Below, one piece after another: positions 7,520 through 14,895 of a DNA stretch of 64,000 nucleotides. The notes beneath the pieces were generated by a model. The model ran no database searches. It saw only the letters and a program-made list of their open reading frames with translations, and was not told the DNA's origin. The stretch is from an uncultured Bacteroidia bacterium. GTDB lineage: Bacteria; Bacteroidota; Bacteroidia; Bacteroidales; F082. Both the position numbers and the translations under genes were made by a program. The DNA is taken from contig CACXUM010000014.1 of NCBI GenBank assembly GCA_902770835.1, forward strand, positions 1 to 64,000, given 5' to 3'. The first letter of the stretch is position 1, and each line of letters starts with the position of its first letter.

Positions 7520-8392
7520 ATGAAAAAACAAGTCATCATCGCCACATTCGCGGCATTAGCCATCTTCGCAATGGCATGTGGCAAAAGCGAAAAAGCCGCA
7601 ATCAACGACAACTCAAACATGACGACCGAAAACCAGCAATGGAAAACGATGGGAGTCACTGAAATCAGCCTCAACGAAATCGACCCGGGTATCAAACGGT
7701 TCGTCGATGCCAACTTCCCTAAGACTGAAATTCTCAATTGCCACAAAAAACAGCAGAGTTACACAGTGAAACTCGAAGACCAAACCTGCATCAATTTTGA
7801 TTCCACGTTTGTCTGGGTCAAGGTAAAATGCAAAAATTCAACCATTTACGATGCCGTTCCAAGCAGCGTTGTGCCTTCGCCCATTGCAGATTACCTGACA
7901 AGCCGTTTCCCTGACAACCACATCTGCGAAATTGAGAAGACCAACTATGGCTGGGAAATCGAGATGGACAACAACCAAGAAATCAGGTTCGGGACCGACC
8001 TCAACGTGATTGAAGGAGGAAAAAGTTACCTCGACAACCCTGAAATCAAAGCCTTCGCGAAATCACACTTCCCGCTGGCCGACATTCGCTTGGCACAGCA
8101 ATTTGAGGACAAAATCGAAGTGAAACTCACCGACAACACTGAACTTGCTTTCGACCTCGACCTCAATTGGACGAACATCGACTGCGAAGATGCCACGATT
8201 TACAAATGCGTACCTACCCAATTCGTTTGCAGGTCATTAGAAGATTTTGTCACTTCGTATTTCCCATACGAACAAGTCGTTGAAGTTGAAAAGAGGACAG
8301 ACGGCAGCTGGGAAATCGAGTTGAGCAACACCTTTGAATTCAAGTTCGACAAGGACTTCAACCTCATCGAATTTGACAACAAAACCGAATAA
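7520..8392 (+). CDS. PepSY-like lipoprotein (two doublets)
   Basis: 290 residues, lipobox FAMAC near residue 20. Two PepSY-like doublets (about 45-165 and 170-285) are joined by a short GGKSYLDN linker instead of the Gly/Asn linkers of the 421-residue paralogue. The closing strands read GWEIEMDN and SWEIELSN. It has its own promoter and terminator, so it is a separate unit of the same family. Confidence 0.75.
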   Translation: MKKQVIIATFAALAIFAMACGKSEKAAINDNSNMTTENQQWKTMGVTEISLNEIDPGIKRFVDANFPKTEILNCHKKQQSYTVKLEDQTCINFDSTFVWVKVKCKNSTIYDAVPSSVVPSPIADYLTSRFPDNHICEIEKTNYGWEIEMDNNQEIRFGTDLNVIEGGKSYLDNPEIKAFAKSHFPLADIRLAQQFEDKIEVKLTDNTELAFDLDLNWTNIDCEDATIYKCVPTQFVCRSLEDFVTSYFPYEQVVEVEKRTDGSWEIELSNTFEFKFDKDFNLIEFDNKTE

Positions 8393-8414
8393 CGGACAAC
8401 TCTCTCCATGAAAG

Positions 8415-8447
8415 ACGCGGTGCGGAACATTCCGTGCCGTGTTTTTT
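8415..8447. terminator. Terminator between convergent genes
   Basis: A ~13-bp stem with several G-U pairs (ACGCGGTGCGGAA with TTCCGTGCCGTGT) ends in TTTTTT on the plus strand and serves the PepSY gene. It abuts the stop of the leftward Smr gene. Confidence 0.6.
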
Positions 8448-9537
8448 ATTTGGCTTTCTCCGTGATAATCACGTCAATAGCCCCGACACCGAACTTGGCA
8501 ATGCTGGCCATGCGGTTTTCGGTGTTCTTGTAGTCCTTCAATGCCTCGATGATGGCGTTTTTCAGCACGCCGTTGCCCACGCCGTGAATGAATGTCACCT
8601 TGTTGTATTCGGCGGCAATCGCGCTGTCAAGCATCTTCTTGAAATAGTCTGTCTGTATCTTGAACATGTCGTGGCTTGAAAGGCCCAAGATGTTATCCAC
8701 CAACTCGCCGATGTGCAAATCCACGACGGCCTCGCCCGGAGCGGTCTTATGTTTGTCGATGGGGGCATCGGGCTTCACCAAAGTCTTGGCAGGAGCCTGA
8801 GCACCAACACCTTCCTTTAGGATTTTAGTGAAATCGCTATCGCCGTGCTTCAGAGCAATGAGTTCGGAAAGGCAAATCATCACCGACTTCTCGCCGAGGA
8901 TGCCCGAAGGCAGATAGCTACCCTCTTTCATAAAACGACCCACTCGCAATGAGAAAGGTGCGTTCAGCGGAAGCAGCACACAATCAGAAGTTTCCGTAGT
9001 CAAAATGGCCTGCACCACGCCGTTGAGCCAATATTCGAGGTCGTCGCGCGAGATGGTCTCGATGACGATTTTCTCGTACTTGTCGACCTGCCCGAAATCC
9101 ACATTCGCGAACTTGTCCTCCTCCTTGATGGTGAAGGTGTAAAGCATCTCGTAAGGCGTGTGGTTGACCAAGACCACATCAAGCGGGCCTGTCAAAAGCC
9201 ATTGTTGCTCATGCGGCACAAAAGCCATATAAACGCCTTCTTTCTCAGCCTCTTTCGCAAAGCGGCGCAGGCCACTCTTTCGGGCTGCATCAGCCTCTTG
9301 CTGTTTCAGAAGTTCCTGACCTTGAACCTCTTTCTGCACCTTGTCCACCGTCTGCTGTTGCTTGCTCGGGGCGGGCATTGAGCGGTAGTCGAGCACCAAA
9401 TCCGTTATCAAAGTGGGGATTTCGAAGCCGCCTTCGATTTCCACCATCACCATTCTTGAGTCTATGATTTTCGTGACCTTTCCCCCACCCACGGTGCTGA
9501 GGAAGTTCACTTTGTCGCCTATTTTGAAGTTTGACAT
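8446..9537 (-). CDS. DUF2027/Smr domain protein
   Basis: 363 residues. The N-terminal small beta domain (MSNFKIGDKVNFLSTVGGG) matches DUF2027. The C-terminal Smr domain (about 275-355) carries VDLHIGEL and HGVGNGVLK, the conserved D-L-H and H-G-x-G signatures of MutS2-type Smr nuclease domains. There is no MutS ATPase part, so this is a stand-alone Smr protein common in Bacteroidota. It starts 16 nt after the stop of the PemK-like toxin gene and may share its transcript. Its nucleic-acid substrate is unknown. Confidence 0.85.
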   Translation of the reverse strand: MSNFKIGDKVNFLSTVGGGKVTKIIDSRMVMVEIEGGFEIPTLITDLVLDYRSMPAPSKQQQTVDKVQKEVQGQELLKQQEADAARKSGLRRFAKEAEKEGVYMAFVPHEQQWLLTGPLDVVLVNHTPYEMLYTFTIKEEDKFANVDFGQVDKYEKIVIETISRDDLEYWLNGVVQAILTTETSDCVLLPLNAPFSLRVGRFMKEGSYLPSGILGEKSVMICLSELIALKHGDSDFTKILKEGVGAQAPAKTLVKPDAPIDKHKTAPGEAVVDLHIGELVDNILGLSSHDMFKIQTDYFKKMLDSAIAAEYNKVTFIHGVGNGVLKNAIIEALKDYKNTENRMASIAKFGVGAIDVIITEKAK

Positions 9538-9553
9538 AAGTATATAGTTTTAA

Positions 9554-9913
9554 TCACCAGTCGCCATCAATAATGTTGGCAATAACCTTATCAACCACTT
9601 GATCAAAGTAAGGATTCCTCAAGAAACAATTATGGCGCGAAATCACATCGTCAACATTGAAAGGATTTACGATATGAGTCACAAAATATGACGCTTTCGG
9701 CAATGATGACGACAGCCACTCAGACCGTATCGGTATTGTCAAATTCGGATTAATGTTTTTTGAGGAAACAAGTACGGCATAAAAAAGTCCTGACTCCACA
9801 TTCTGTAATTCGTCACAGGAAATGACAAGTGCAGGATGCGGCAATATTTTGCCATCAGGAAGCACAAATGGGACTTCCACAATTTCACGTTGATAAACCT
9901 GTTTCACAGCCAT
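9554..9913 (-). CDS. PemK/MazF-type toxin
   Basis: 119 residues. The N-terminus (REIVEVPFVLPDG...HPALVIS) is the SH3-like barrel start of PemK/MazF endoribonucleases, with the strand-turn P-x-P-A-L-V-I-S that carries the family's conserved region. It overlaps its upstream partner by 10 nt, typical for a toxin after its antitoxin. It resembles the longer PemK-like branch more than the compact MazF at 35277-35597. Confidence 0.7.
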   Translation of the reverse strand: MAVKQVYQREIVEVPFVLPDGKILPHPALVISCDELQNVESGLFYAVLVSSKNINPNLTIPIRSEWLSSSLPKASYFVTHIVNPFNVDDVISRHNCFLRNPYFDQVVDKVIANIIDGDW

Positions 9914-10215
9914 TTCTCCAAACCTTTGGGAAGTTGGCCACTACGCGATTTTTGGAATACTTGATAATCAGAGGCATCCAAATCGGGAAAATCTTTCGCT
10001 TCCAATGGCGGAAAGTCTTTCAGCCGCTCCGCCAACATTTCATCAGTAAGGTTTCCGTGTCGGGGTTTTGCACGATGAGTCAAACCGTTGACCTGCGCCA
10101 AAAGCCACATCTCAACTTGTTGCTGCAACCATGCCTGAAAAGACTCATTGATTTGCAAAGTGTTTTCGGCCTGCATAACCAAATTCTCGTCCAATGAAAT
10201 AGGATAGGTACACAT
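9904..10215 (-). CDS. Antitoxin candidate of the PemK-like pair
   Basis: 103 residues, acidic, without a clear DNA-binding motif by eye. Its position (first gene, 10-nt overlap with a PemK-like toxin, about 20 nt behind a strong -7 box) supports an antitoxin role. The middle (NESFQAWLQQQVEMWLL) looks helical, and the C-terminal half is rich in D/E/P, as in toxin-wrapping antitoxin tails. Confidence 0.55.
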   Translation of the reverse strand: MCTYPISLDENLVMQAENTLQINESFQAWLQQQVEMWLLAQVNGLTHRAKPRHGNLTDEMLAERLKDFPPLEAKDFPDLDASDYQVFQKSRSGQLPKGLEKWL

Positions 10216-10235
10216 AATGGGTTATTTTTCTGCCT

Positions 10236-10244
10236 GCAAAAATA
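10236..10244 (-). promoter_or_regulatory. -7 element of the PemK-like pair
   Basis: The minus strand reads TATTTTTGC, 21 nt before the antitoxin ATG. Confidence 0.55.
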
Positions 10245-10296
10245 AACAAAAACACCGACACAGCAACATTTTTTATGGCTGGGTTCTTGCCATTTT

Positions 10297-10431
10297 CCGG
10301 CAGGGGTTCCGCCATGCTCCACCGCCTGCCTAATATCCTCTCACCTCTTTGAGGTTCCTTCGTGCCATAGCCCAAGTCACGGAGTGACGGCGGATAGTAG
10401 GCAGGGGTGAAATGCAATGGAACCCCTGCCG
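10297..10431. repeat. Nested 135-bp inverted repeat
   Basis: CGGCAGGGGTTCC (10298-10310) pairs with GGAACCCCTGCCG (10419-10431). Inside, CCTGCCTAATATCC pairs with GGATAGTAGGCAGG with one mismatch. It is the first of several palindromic units in the 442-bp gap 10216-10657, which holds no gene I can support. Confidence 0.65.
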
Positions 10432-10497
10432 ACAAAATACAAATTCCCGAACAAAGCCCCGGCGGGGCGAAACCCATCAAAAGCACATACACAAAAC

Positions 10498-10564
10498 GCG
10501 GCTGCCGCAATGCGACAGCCCTACAACGGCTGGGCTGTAGGGCTGTCGTACCACGACAGCCGCC
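10498..10564. repeat. Palindromic dispersed repeat (GTAGGGCTGTC family), copy 1
   Basis: CGACAGCCCTACA and TGTAGGGCTGTCG face each other around a short spacer, inside an outer GGCTG/CAGCC pairing. The same core occurs at 40333-40402 and 42667-42739. Confidence 0.65.
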
Positions 10565-10657
10565 ATAAACAAATCCGCCCTCCCGCACCAAAGGTTTTCC
10601 CAAGGAACGGAAGGGCGGAAATGCTAATCATCAGTTGCGGATGAGACGGTTAGTGGG

Positions 10658-12211
10658 TCATTGTACATCGCGAACCAAACGGACAGATTGACCGTGTGAT
10701 CTTTGCTCTCCACCCCACGCATTAAGTCTACCATCCGAAAAAAACATGCAACAGGTATTCGAACCCGTAACAGATGATGCCCAATAGCCACCATCATAAT
10801 CATAAACTAATGACCCAATACGTAGGCCTGCTGCAGGAAAGAAGACTACTCCATTTGCCTCAAGGACATTAATCCAATCTTCAATTGCAATAGTGTTACT
10901 ATTGTAATTACCTCCATTAATATCATTCAAGGCATAAGTGGTAGCAATCCAATTGTCAGGTAATAAGATAACTCCTTTCATTCCGTTTACTCGTCCCATT
11001 ACCCAACGAATACCACTCGTAGTATTACGAGTGTTAAACAAACAATACCACTCACTCCCCATTAGAGTGCGCCAACCGCTATTTTCCTGATTACCGCCAT
11101 TAATAATAGCATTGTAACCCCAATCTGCCATTCCATTTTGGTCATATAGGTTGTAGGAACTTTGTCCGTAGGCATAGTAGTTGTTGATAGTATTATTAGT
11201 GCTCCATGGCTGGTATGCAGTGGCACCGTGATTGTAGCCACTCGTACCCCAGCCAAAAAGACTAATAACGTCTTGATTGGAATAATCAGTCCCAACATTT
11301 TGACCGAAACTCTCTACTAAATCATATTGGTGTTCCATAAAACTCCATGTCTGAGTCGAAATAGTATACTGCAAATTACCTTTCGAGAAATACACCTGAT
11401 CACCATTGTCATTTATGGTAAACAAGCCATCAATGGCTCCACTTGGAAGACCAATTGCAACAACAATGCCATTTGTCAAGTAATCATTTTCTTCGATAGT
11501 TGGAATTGTCGCACATGATCCTGTGTATAATCCATCATTCGAAAAGGAATTTGTGTGATTCACTTCCTCTTGAGGCAGCAAAATTCCCCACTTCTCTCCA
11601 TTACCTGCCGCCAAAGTAATAATGCCTTCGCCATCCATGTCATAAGCAAATTCATTAGTCGCGAGATTCACTGTCACCTTATTATTCATGCCAACGATGC
11701 AAGTGGCAGCTTCAGAAGCCGTGGTCACATCAAACTTTACCAATGCACATTTGTTGAGCAAAGTAGCATTGTAATCCGTCTTTCCGATTTGGTAGTTTTC
11801 ACGGGAAGGTGCGTATGAAATCACAGGGAGATACTCTGTCTGGTCACTAATGACCACACTACATTCAGTATTGTCTGCATTGAACTCTGGGGTCTTGTTC
11901 CCAAGAAAGTAGAATTGAAGTTTCTGTCCTTCAGTCGGTTCCGTAATTTCACCACTGAAGACAGTGCCGTTATAGGTCATTGTTCCGACATAAACGCCGT
12001 TGCTGACCACATGAATAACGTCTCCGTTCTCGAAAGTAACAACACCTGTTTCGGGTGTTACAGCCACTCTCGAGCCACTGTTGCCACTCACATTGAGTGT
12101 GATGGGCACTTTTACAACTTCATCGTTTGAAGCAGAAGTGTTTTCTTTCTTGCATTGCGACATGCCTAACAACATGGCAAATGCTATTGCGATAATGCCT
12201 AACTTTTTCAT
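10658..12211 (-). CDS. FISUMP-like lipoprotein
   Basis: 517 residues. The signal peptide ends in a lipobox (GMSQC, Cys20). An N-terminal beta-rich region (about 30-250) precedes GLFTINDNGDQVYFSKGNLQY, and the C-terminal half has the GWGTSGYNHG, WGYNAI, GGYWASS and SVRLVRD motifs of the Fibrobacter-type (FISUMP/Fib_succ_major) domain found in Bacteroidota surface proteins. Its start overlaps the upstream small gene by 4 nt (ATGA). The protein at 50405-51979 is a full-length paralogue in the same two-gene arrangement. An outer-membrane surface location is inferred; the ligand is unknown. Confidence 0.7.
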   Translation of the reverse strand: MKKLGIIAIAFAMLLGMSQCKKENTSASNDEVVKVPITLNVSGNSGSRVAVTPETGVVTFENGDVIHVVSNGVYVGTMTYNGTVFSGEITEPTEGQKLQFYFLGNKTPEFNADNTECSVVISDQTEYLPVISYAPSRENYQIGKTDYNATLLNKCALVKFDVTTASEAATCIVGMNNKVTVNLATNEFAYDMDGEGIITLAAGNGEKWGILLPQEEVNHTNSFSNDGLYTGSCATIPTIEENDYLTNGIVVAIGLPSGAIDGLFTINDNGDQVYFSKGNLQYTISTQTWSFMEHQYDLVESFGQNVGTDYSNQDVISLFGWGTSGYNHGATAYQPWSTNNTINNYYAYGQSSYNLYDQNGMADWGYNAIINGGNQENSGWRTLMGSEWYCLFNTRNTTSGIRWVMGRVNGMKGVILLPDNWIATTYALNDINGGNYNSNTIAIEDWINVLEANGVVFFPAAGLRIGSLVYDYDGGYWASSVTGSNTCCMFFSDGRLNAWGGEQRSHGQSVRLVRDVQ

Positions 12212-12495
12212 TTTTCATCCTCCTTTCTCTTTAATGCCACATAGCCTACTCCTGCCGTAAGCAGCAGAACTATTCCACTGCCGAGCGGCACAGGTTGACC
12301 AAAGACTTGGTTGTCGATGGTACCTGATGTTTGCACATTGCGATGACCGAGAAACTCGGTTTTCTCATTTGCTCCACCGTAACCGTAATACGATTCGTCA
12401 GTCATGCCGCGTTGGAACAAACCGTCTTGGGCAAACGCTCCAATAGGCAATGCTACCGACATCGCCAATGAAAGTGCCAAAGCCTTCTTTTTCAT
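12208..12495 (-). CDS. Small secreted protein with PLGSG-TM-KRK C-terminal anchor
   Basis: About 95 residues from MKKKALAL (ATG 12493-12495); a longer frame begins at 12510. It has a Sec signal peptide (cleavage near AFAQ), a short Gly/Tyr-rich middle, then PLGSG, a hydrophobic helix (IVLLLTAGVGYVAL) and a charged KRKEDEK tail. The tail looks like a tripartite sorting or anchoring signal. The paralogue at 51992-52345 ends the same way (PVGSG, helix, KRKKNKK). It is translationally coupled to the FISUMP-like lipoprotein and stands first in the operon behind a ~300-nt leader. Confidence 0.65.
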   Translation of the reverse strand: MKKKALALSLAMSVALPIGAFAQDGLFQRGMTDESYYGYGGANEKTEFLGHRNVQTSGTIDNQVFGQPVPLGSGIVLLLTAGVGYVALKRKEDEK

Positions 12496-12602
12496 TTTAC
12501 ACATACTCATTTTCTTTTAAATTGGGTTAATACTGAAATAATTAAGTTGCATACTCTATCCTGACACGAGCAAAAGAAGCGTGCGCTGTGTTATATCACA
12601 CC

Positions 12603-12725
12603 GTACTTGAAGGTCCTGAGAATACCCGTAAAACAAAATGTAATAACAGCCCACGCATATAGCGTAGAGCCGTTATACAACCTCTTGTTTTACTCTGGCT
12701 TGAAAATTTCTCAGGTTCTCAAGTA
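12603..12725 (-). other. Large hairpin in the leader of the small-protein/FISUMP operon
   Basis: GTACTTGAAGGTCCTGAGAA (12603-12622) pairs imperfectly with TTCTCAGGTTCTCAAGTAC (12707-12725). Inside, GTAAAACAA (12628-12636) pairs with TTGTTTTAC (12685-12693), and AATAAC with GTTAT. It lies between the -7 box at 12808-12816 and the first start, so it would be transcribed as the 5' leader. Confidence 0.6.
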
Positions 12726-12807
12726 CAAGGAAGCATAACGCTTCTAAAGTTCAAAATGTAGCGAATGGTTGCTGAGTACATCGAAGCACTGGCAAACCAT
12801 TTCGGGG

Positions 12808-12816
12808 GCAAAAATA
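12808..12816 (-). promoter_or_regulatory. -7 element of the first small-protein/FISUMP operon
   Basis: The minus strand reads TATTTTTGC followed by CCCC, about 313 nt before the first start. The paralogous operon has the same box and CCCC at 52672-52680. Confidence 0.5.
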
Positions 12817-12859
12817 GGGAAATAATAAATCCGAAACACAGCATTTGGCAAATTATTTG

Positions 12860-12868
12860 TATCATTGC
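12860..12868 (+). promoter_or_regulatory. -7-like element of the MbnP/MbnH operon
   Basis: TATCATTGC, one base off consensus, 20 nt before ATG 12888. Confidence 0.4.
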
Positions 12869-12887
12869 AGCCTGATTGTGAAACACG

Positions 12888-13796
12888 ATGAAGAAAACGC
12901 GACTCATTTTCAGCCTTTTGGCGGCAATGGCACTTGTTTCGTGCAAAAAACCAGCGAGTTACGGCGAACTTCGCGTAAACATCGGTTATTCCGTCAATGG
13001 CAAAGCCTTGATTACCGATAGTTTATGCTACTGCAACGAAGCCGGAAACGAGTTCAAGATTACCGAAATCCAATGGTTCATTTCCAAAATGGAACTTCAG
13101 GACGAGCGCGGCAAATGGGTTACGTTGGAGTCTCATTTTTTTTATATCGACACCAATATCCCTGAAAGCCAAACGCTTGAAATCAAGTCAATTCCCATTG
13201 GGAAATACAAGACCTTGCGTTTCGTTTTTGGCTTGGACGAGGAATACAACCGAACCGGCCTTTTCACCGACCCGCCCGAATCGGAGATGTTTTGGCCCGA
13301 TTTGCTTGGCGGAGGCTACCATTACATGAAACTGAACGGCAAGTTTTTGGATGCAGAAGGCCGTCTCTTGCCTTTGGCTATCCATCTCGGCATTGGGCAA
13401 AACGAAGACCACAGCCAGTTTTACCAAAACTATTTCACCGTGGAGCTTCCAATCGACTTCTCCATAACGGAAACCTCTGAGAACCAACTCGATTTGACTA
13501 TGATTATCGACAATTGGTTCCGCAATCCCAACCTTTTCGACTTTAACGAATACGGTAGCCACATCATGCAGAACCAAGCCGCGCAACAAGCCTTGAAAGA
13601 GAATGGAAACGACGTGTTTGTCATACAAAACATTAAAAACCAAAGCAATATGAACATCACAAAAAACGACATCTTGAAAGGCTTCAATAGTTTGATGCAA
13701 AAGGCCGCACCGAAGCCACATTTTTGGACTTGGAAAAGCCTGAAAGAGAGAATGAGTAGTCCCATAGGGACGAAAGAAAATAGGCAGGCGGTGTAA
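12888..13796 (+). CDS. MbnP-like copper-binding protein
   Basis: 302 residues, lipobox LVSC (Cys19). The mature domain has the MbnP-family hallmarks: an early NGKAL segment, EIQWFISKMEL, and the aromatic motif MFWPDLLGGGYHYMKLNG near residues 137-154. In characterised MbnP/CorA proteins a Trp is oxidised to kynurenine by the partner MbnH to build a copper site; W139 of MFWPD is the natural candidate, by inference. The next gene encodes that partner. The last ~15 residues are encoded by a repeat unit, so the original C-terminus may have been shorter. Confidence 0.72.
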   Translation: MKKTRLIFSLLAAMALVSCKKPASYGELRVNIGYSVNGKALITDSLCYCNEAGNEFKITEIQWFISKMELQDERGKWVTLESHFFYIDTNIPESQTLEIKSIPIGKYKTLRFVFGLDEEYNRTGLFTDPPESEMFWPDLLGGGYHYMKLNGKFLDAEGRLLPLAIHLGIGQNEDHSQFYQNYFTVELPIDFSITETSENQLDLTMIIDNWFRNPNLFDFNEYGSHIMQNQAAQQALKENGNDVFVIQNIKNQSNMNITKNDILKGFNSLMQKAAPKPHFWTWKSLKERMSSPIGTKENRQAV

Positions 13797-13832
13797 ACCC
13801 CTGCAAAACAGGCGGTGTAAACCCCTGCAAAT
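13785..13832. repeat. 24-bp tandem repeat, two units
   Basis: CAGGCGGTGTAAACCCCTGC plus four A-rich bases occurs at 13785-13808 and 13809-13832, differing only in the last base. The stop of the MbnP-like gene (13794-13796) falls inside the first unit. Confidence 0.75.
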
Positions 13833-13845
13833 AAAAATTCAAGCG

Positions 13846-14895
13846 ATGAAATTGAATAAAAACATAGCATTGGTTTGTGGTTTAGTTTTGGTTTTGGTAT
13901 CGTGCAAGCCAGAGCAAAGCCATTATGTTCCAACACCTTACGAATTGCCACAACCAGCCTATTTCCCATCAAGGAACAACATTCCCGCCGACAATCCCAT
14001 GACCGAGGAAGGCGTGGCCTTGGGGAGAAAACTCTTTCATGATGCACGCCTTTCGGGTCGCGACGGCACTGACGGCATCCGCAGTTGCGCCTCATGCCAC
14101 CATCAAGGGAACAATTTCGATTTTGGCGGTTCGGCTGGCCTGCACCATTCCGTTATGCCTTTGGTCAATTTGGCTTGGAACCATACGGGCTTGGGCTGGA
14201 ATGGCGGTGTTGCCACTTTGGAAGATATGGTTTTGGCAGCGGTTACAAGCCCTGTGGAAATCAATGCCGATACCAATCAGGTTGTCAAATATTTGCAGAA
14301 AACCAACGACTATCCCGAATTGTTCGAGAAAGCCTTCGGCAGCCGAGAAATCACCTTTATTAATATCCAACGCGCCATCGCGCAGTTTGTGAGAAGTTTG
14401 GTTTCCTCCGACAGCAAATTCGACCGTTATCTGCGTGGCGAGGAACAACTTACCGAAGATGAAATGGCTGGTTACGAATTGTTTTGCACTGAGGAAGGTG
14501 CAGACTGTTTCCATTGTCACGGTGGAGGTGGTTTGGCCCTGATGACCACCAACTTGTTCTACAACAACGGCTTGGACGACGAGTTCAACGACCCCGAAGA
14601 CCGATCGGCAGTCACGGGAAGCCATCGGGACAAAGGTGCCTACAAAGCCCCAACCCTGCGCAACATCGCCGTATCGGCTCCTTATATGCACGATGGGCGT
14701 TTCACGACTTTGGACGAGGTCATCGACTATTATAGCGAAGGCGTGAAGAATTCCGAGAACATCAATCCACTGATGCACCATGTGATGGACGGCGGTGTGC
14801 GGCTTACCGACGAGGAAAAAGTCTGGCTCAAAGCCTTCCTCAACACTTTGACAGACGAGACTTTTTTGAGCAACCCCGATTATTCCAAGCCATGA
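13846..14895 (+). CDS. MbnH-like di-heme cytochrome c peroxidase family protein
   Basis: 349 residues with a lipobox-like signal (LVSC). Two c-type haem motifs are visible: C81-A-S-C84-H85 and C221-F-H-C224-H225, with further conserved GRKLFHD, FVRSLVSS, KAPTLRNIA and APYMHDGRF. Typical bacterial CcpA peroxidases are similar in length. Pairing with an MbnP-like gene 49 nt upstream points to MbnH, which oxidises a Trp on MbnP instead of acting as a bulk peroxidase (established for the methanotroph pair, inferred here). Its stop overlaps the next start by 4 nt. Confidence 0.85.
   Translation: MKLNKNIALVCGLVLVLVSCKPEQSHYVPTPYELPQPAYFPSRNNIPADNPMTEEGVALGRKLFHDARLSGRDGTDGIRSCASCHHQGNNFDFGGSAGLHHSVMPLVNLAWNHTGLGWNGGVATLEDMVLAAVTSPVEINADTNQVVKYLQKTNDYPELFEKAFGSREITFINIQRAIAQFVRSLVSSDSKFDRYLRGEEQLTEDEMAGYELFCTEEGADCFHCHGGGGLALMTTNLFYNNGLDDEFNDPEDRSAVTGSHRDKGAYKAPTLRNIAVSAPYMHDGRFTTLDEVIDYYSEGVKNSENINPLMHHVMDGGVRLTDEEKVWLKAFLNTLTDETFLSNPDYSKP

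Noticed and set aside
10145-10603. A 152-residue minus-strand frame across the palindromic gap
   Set aside because: It is made of repeat DNA, overlaps the antitoxin start and has biased low-complexity composition.
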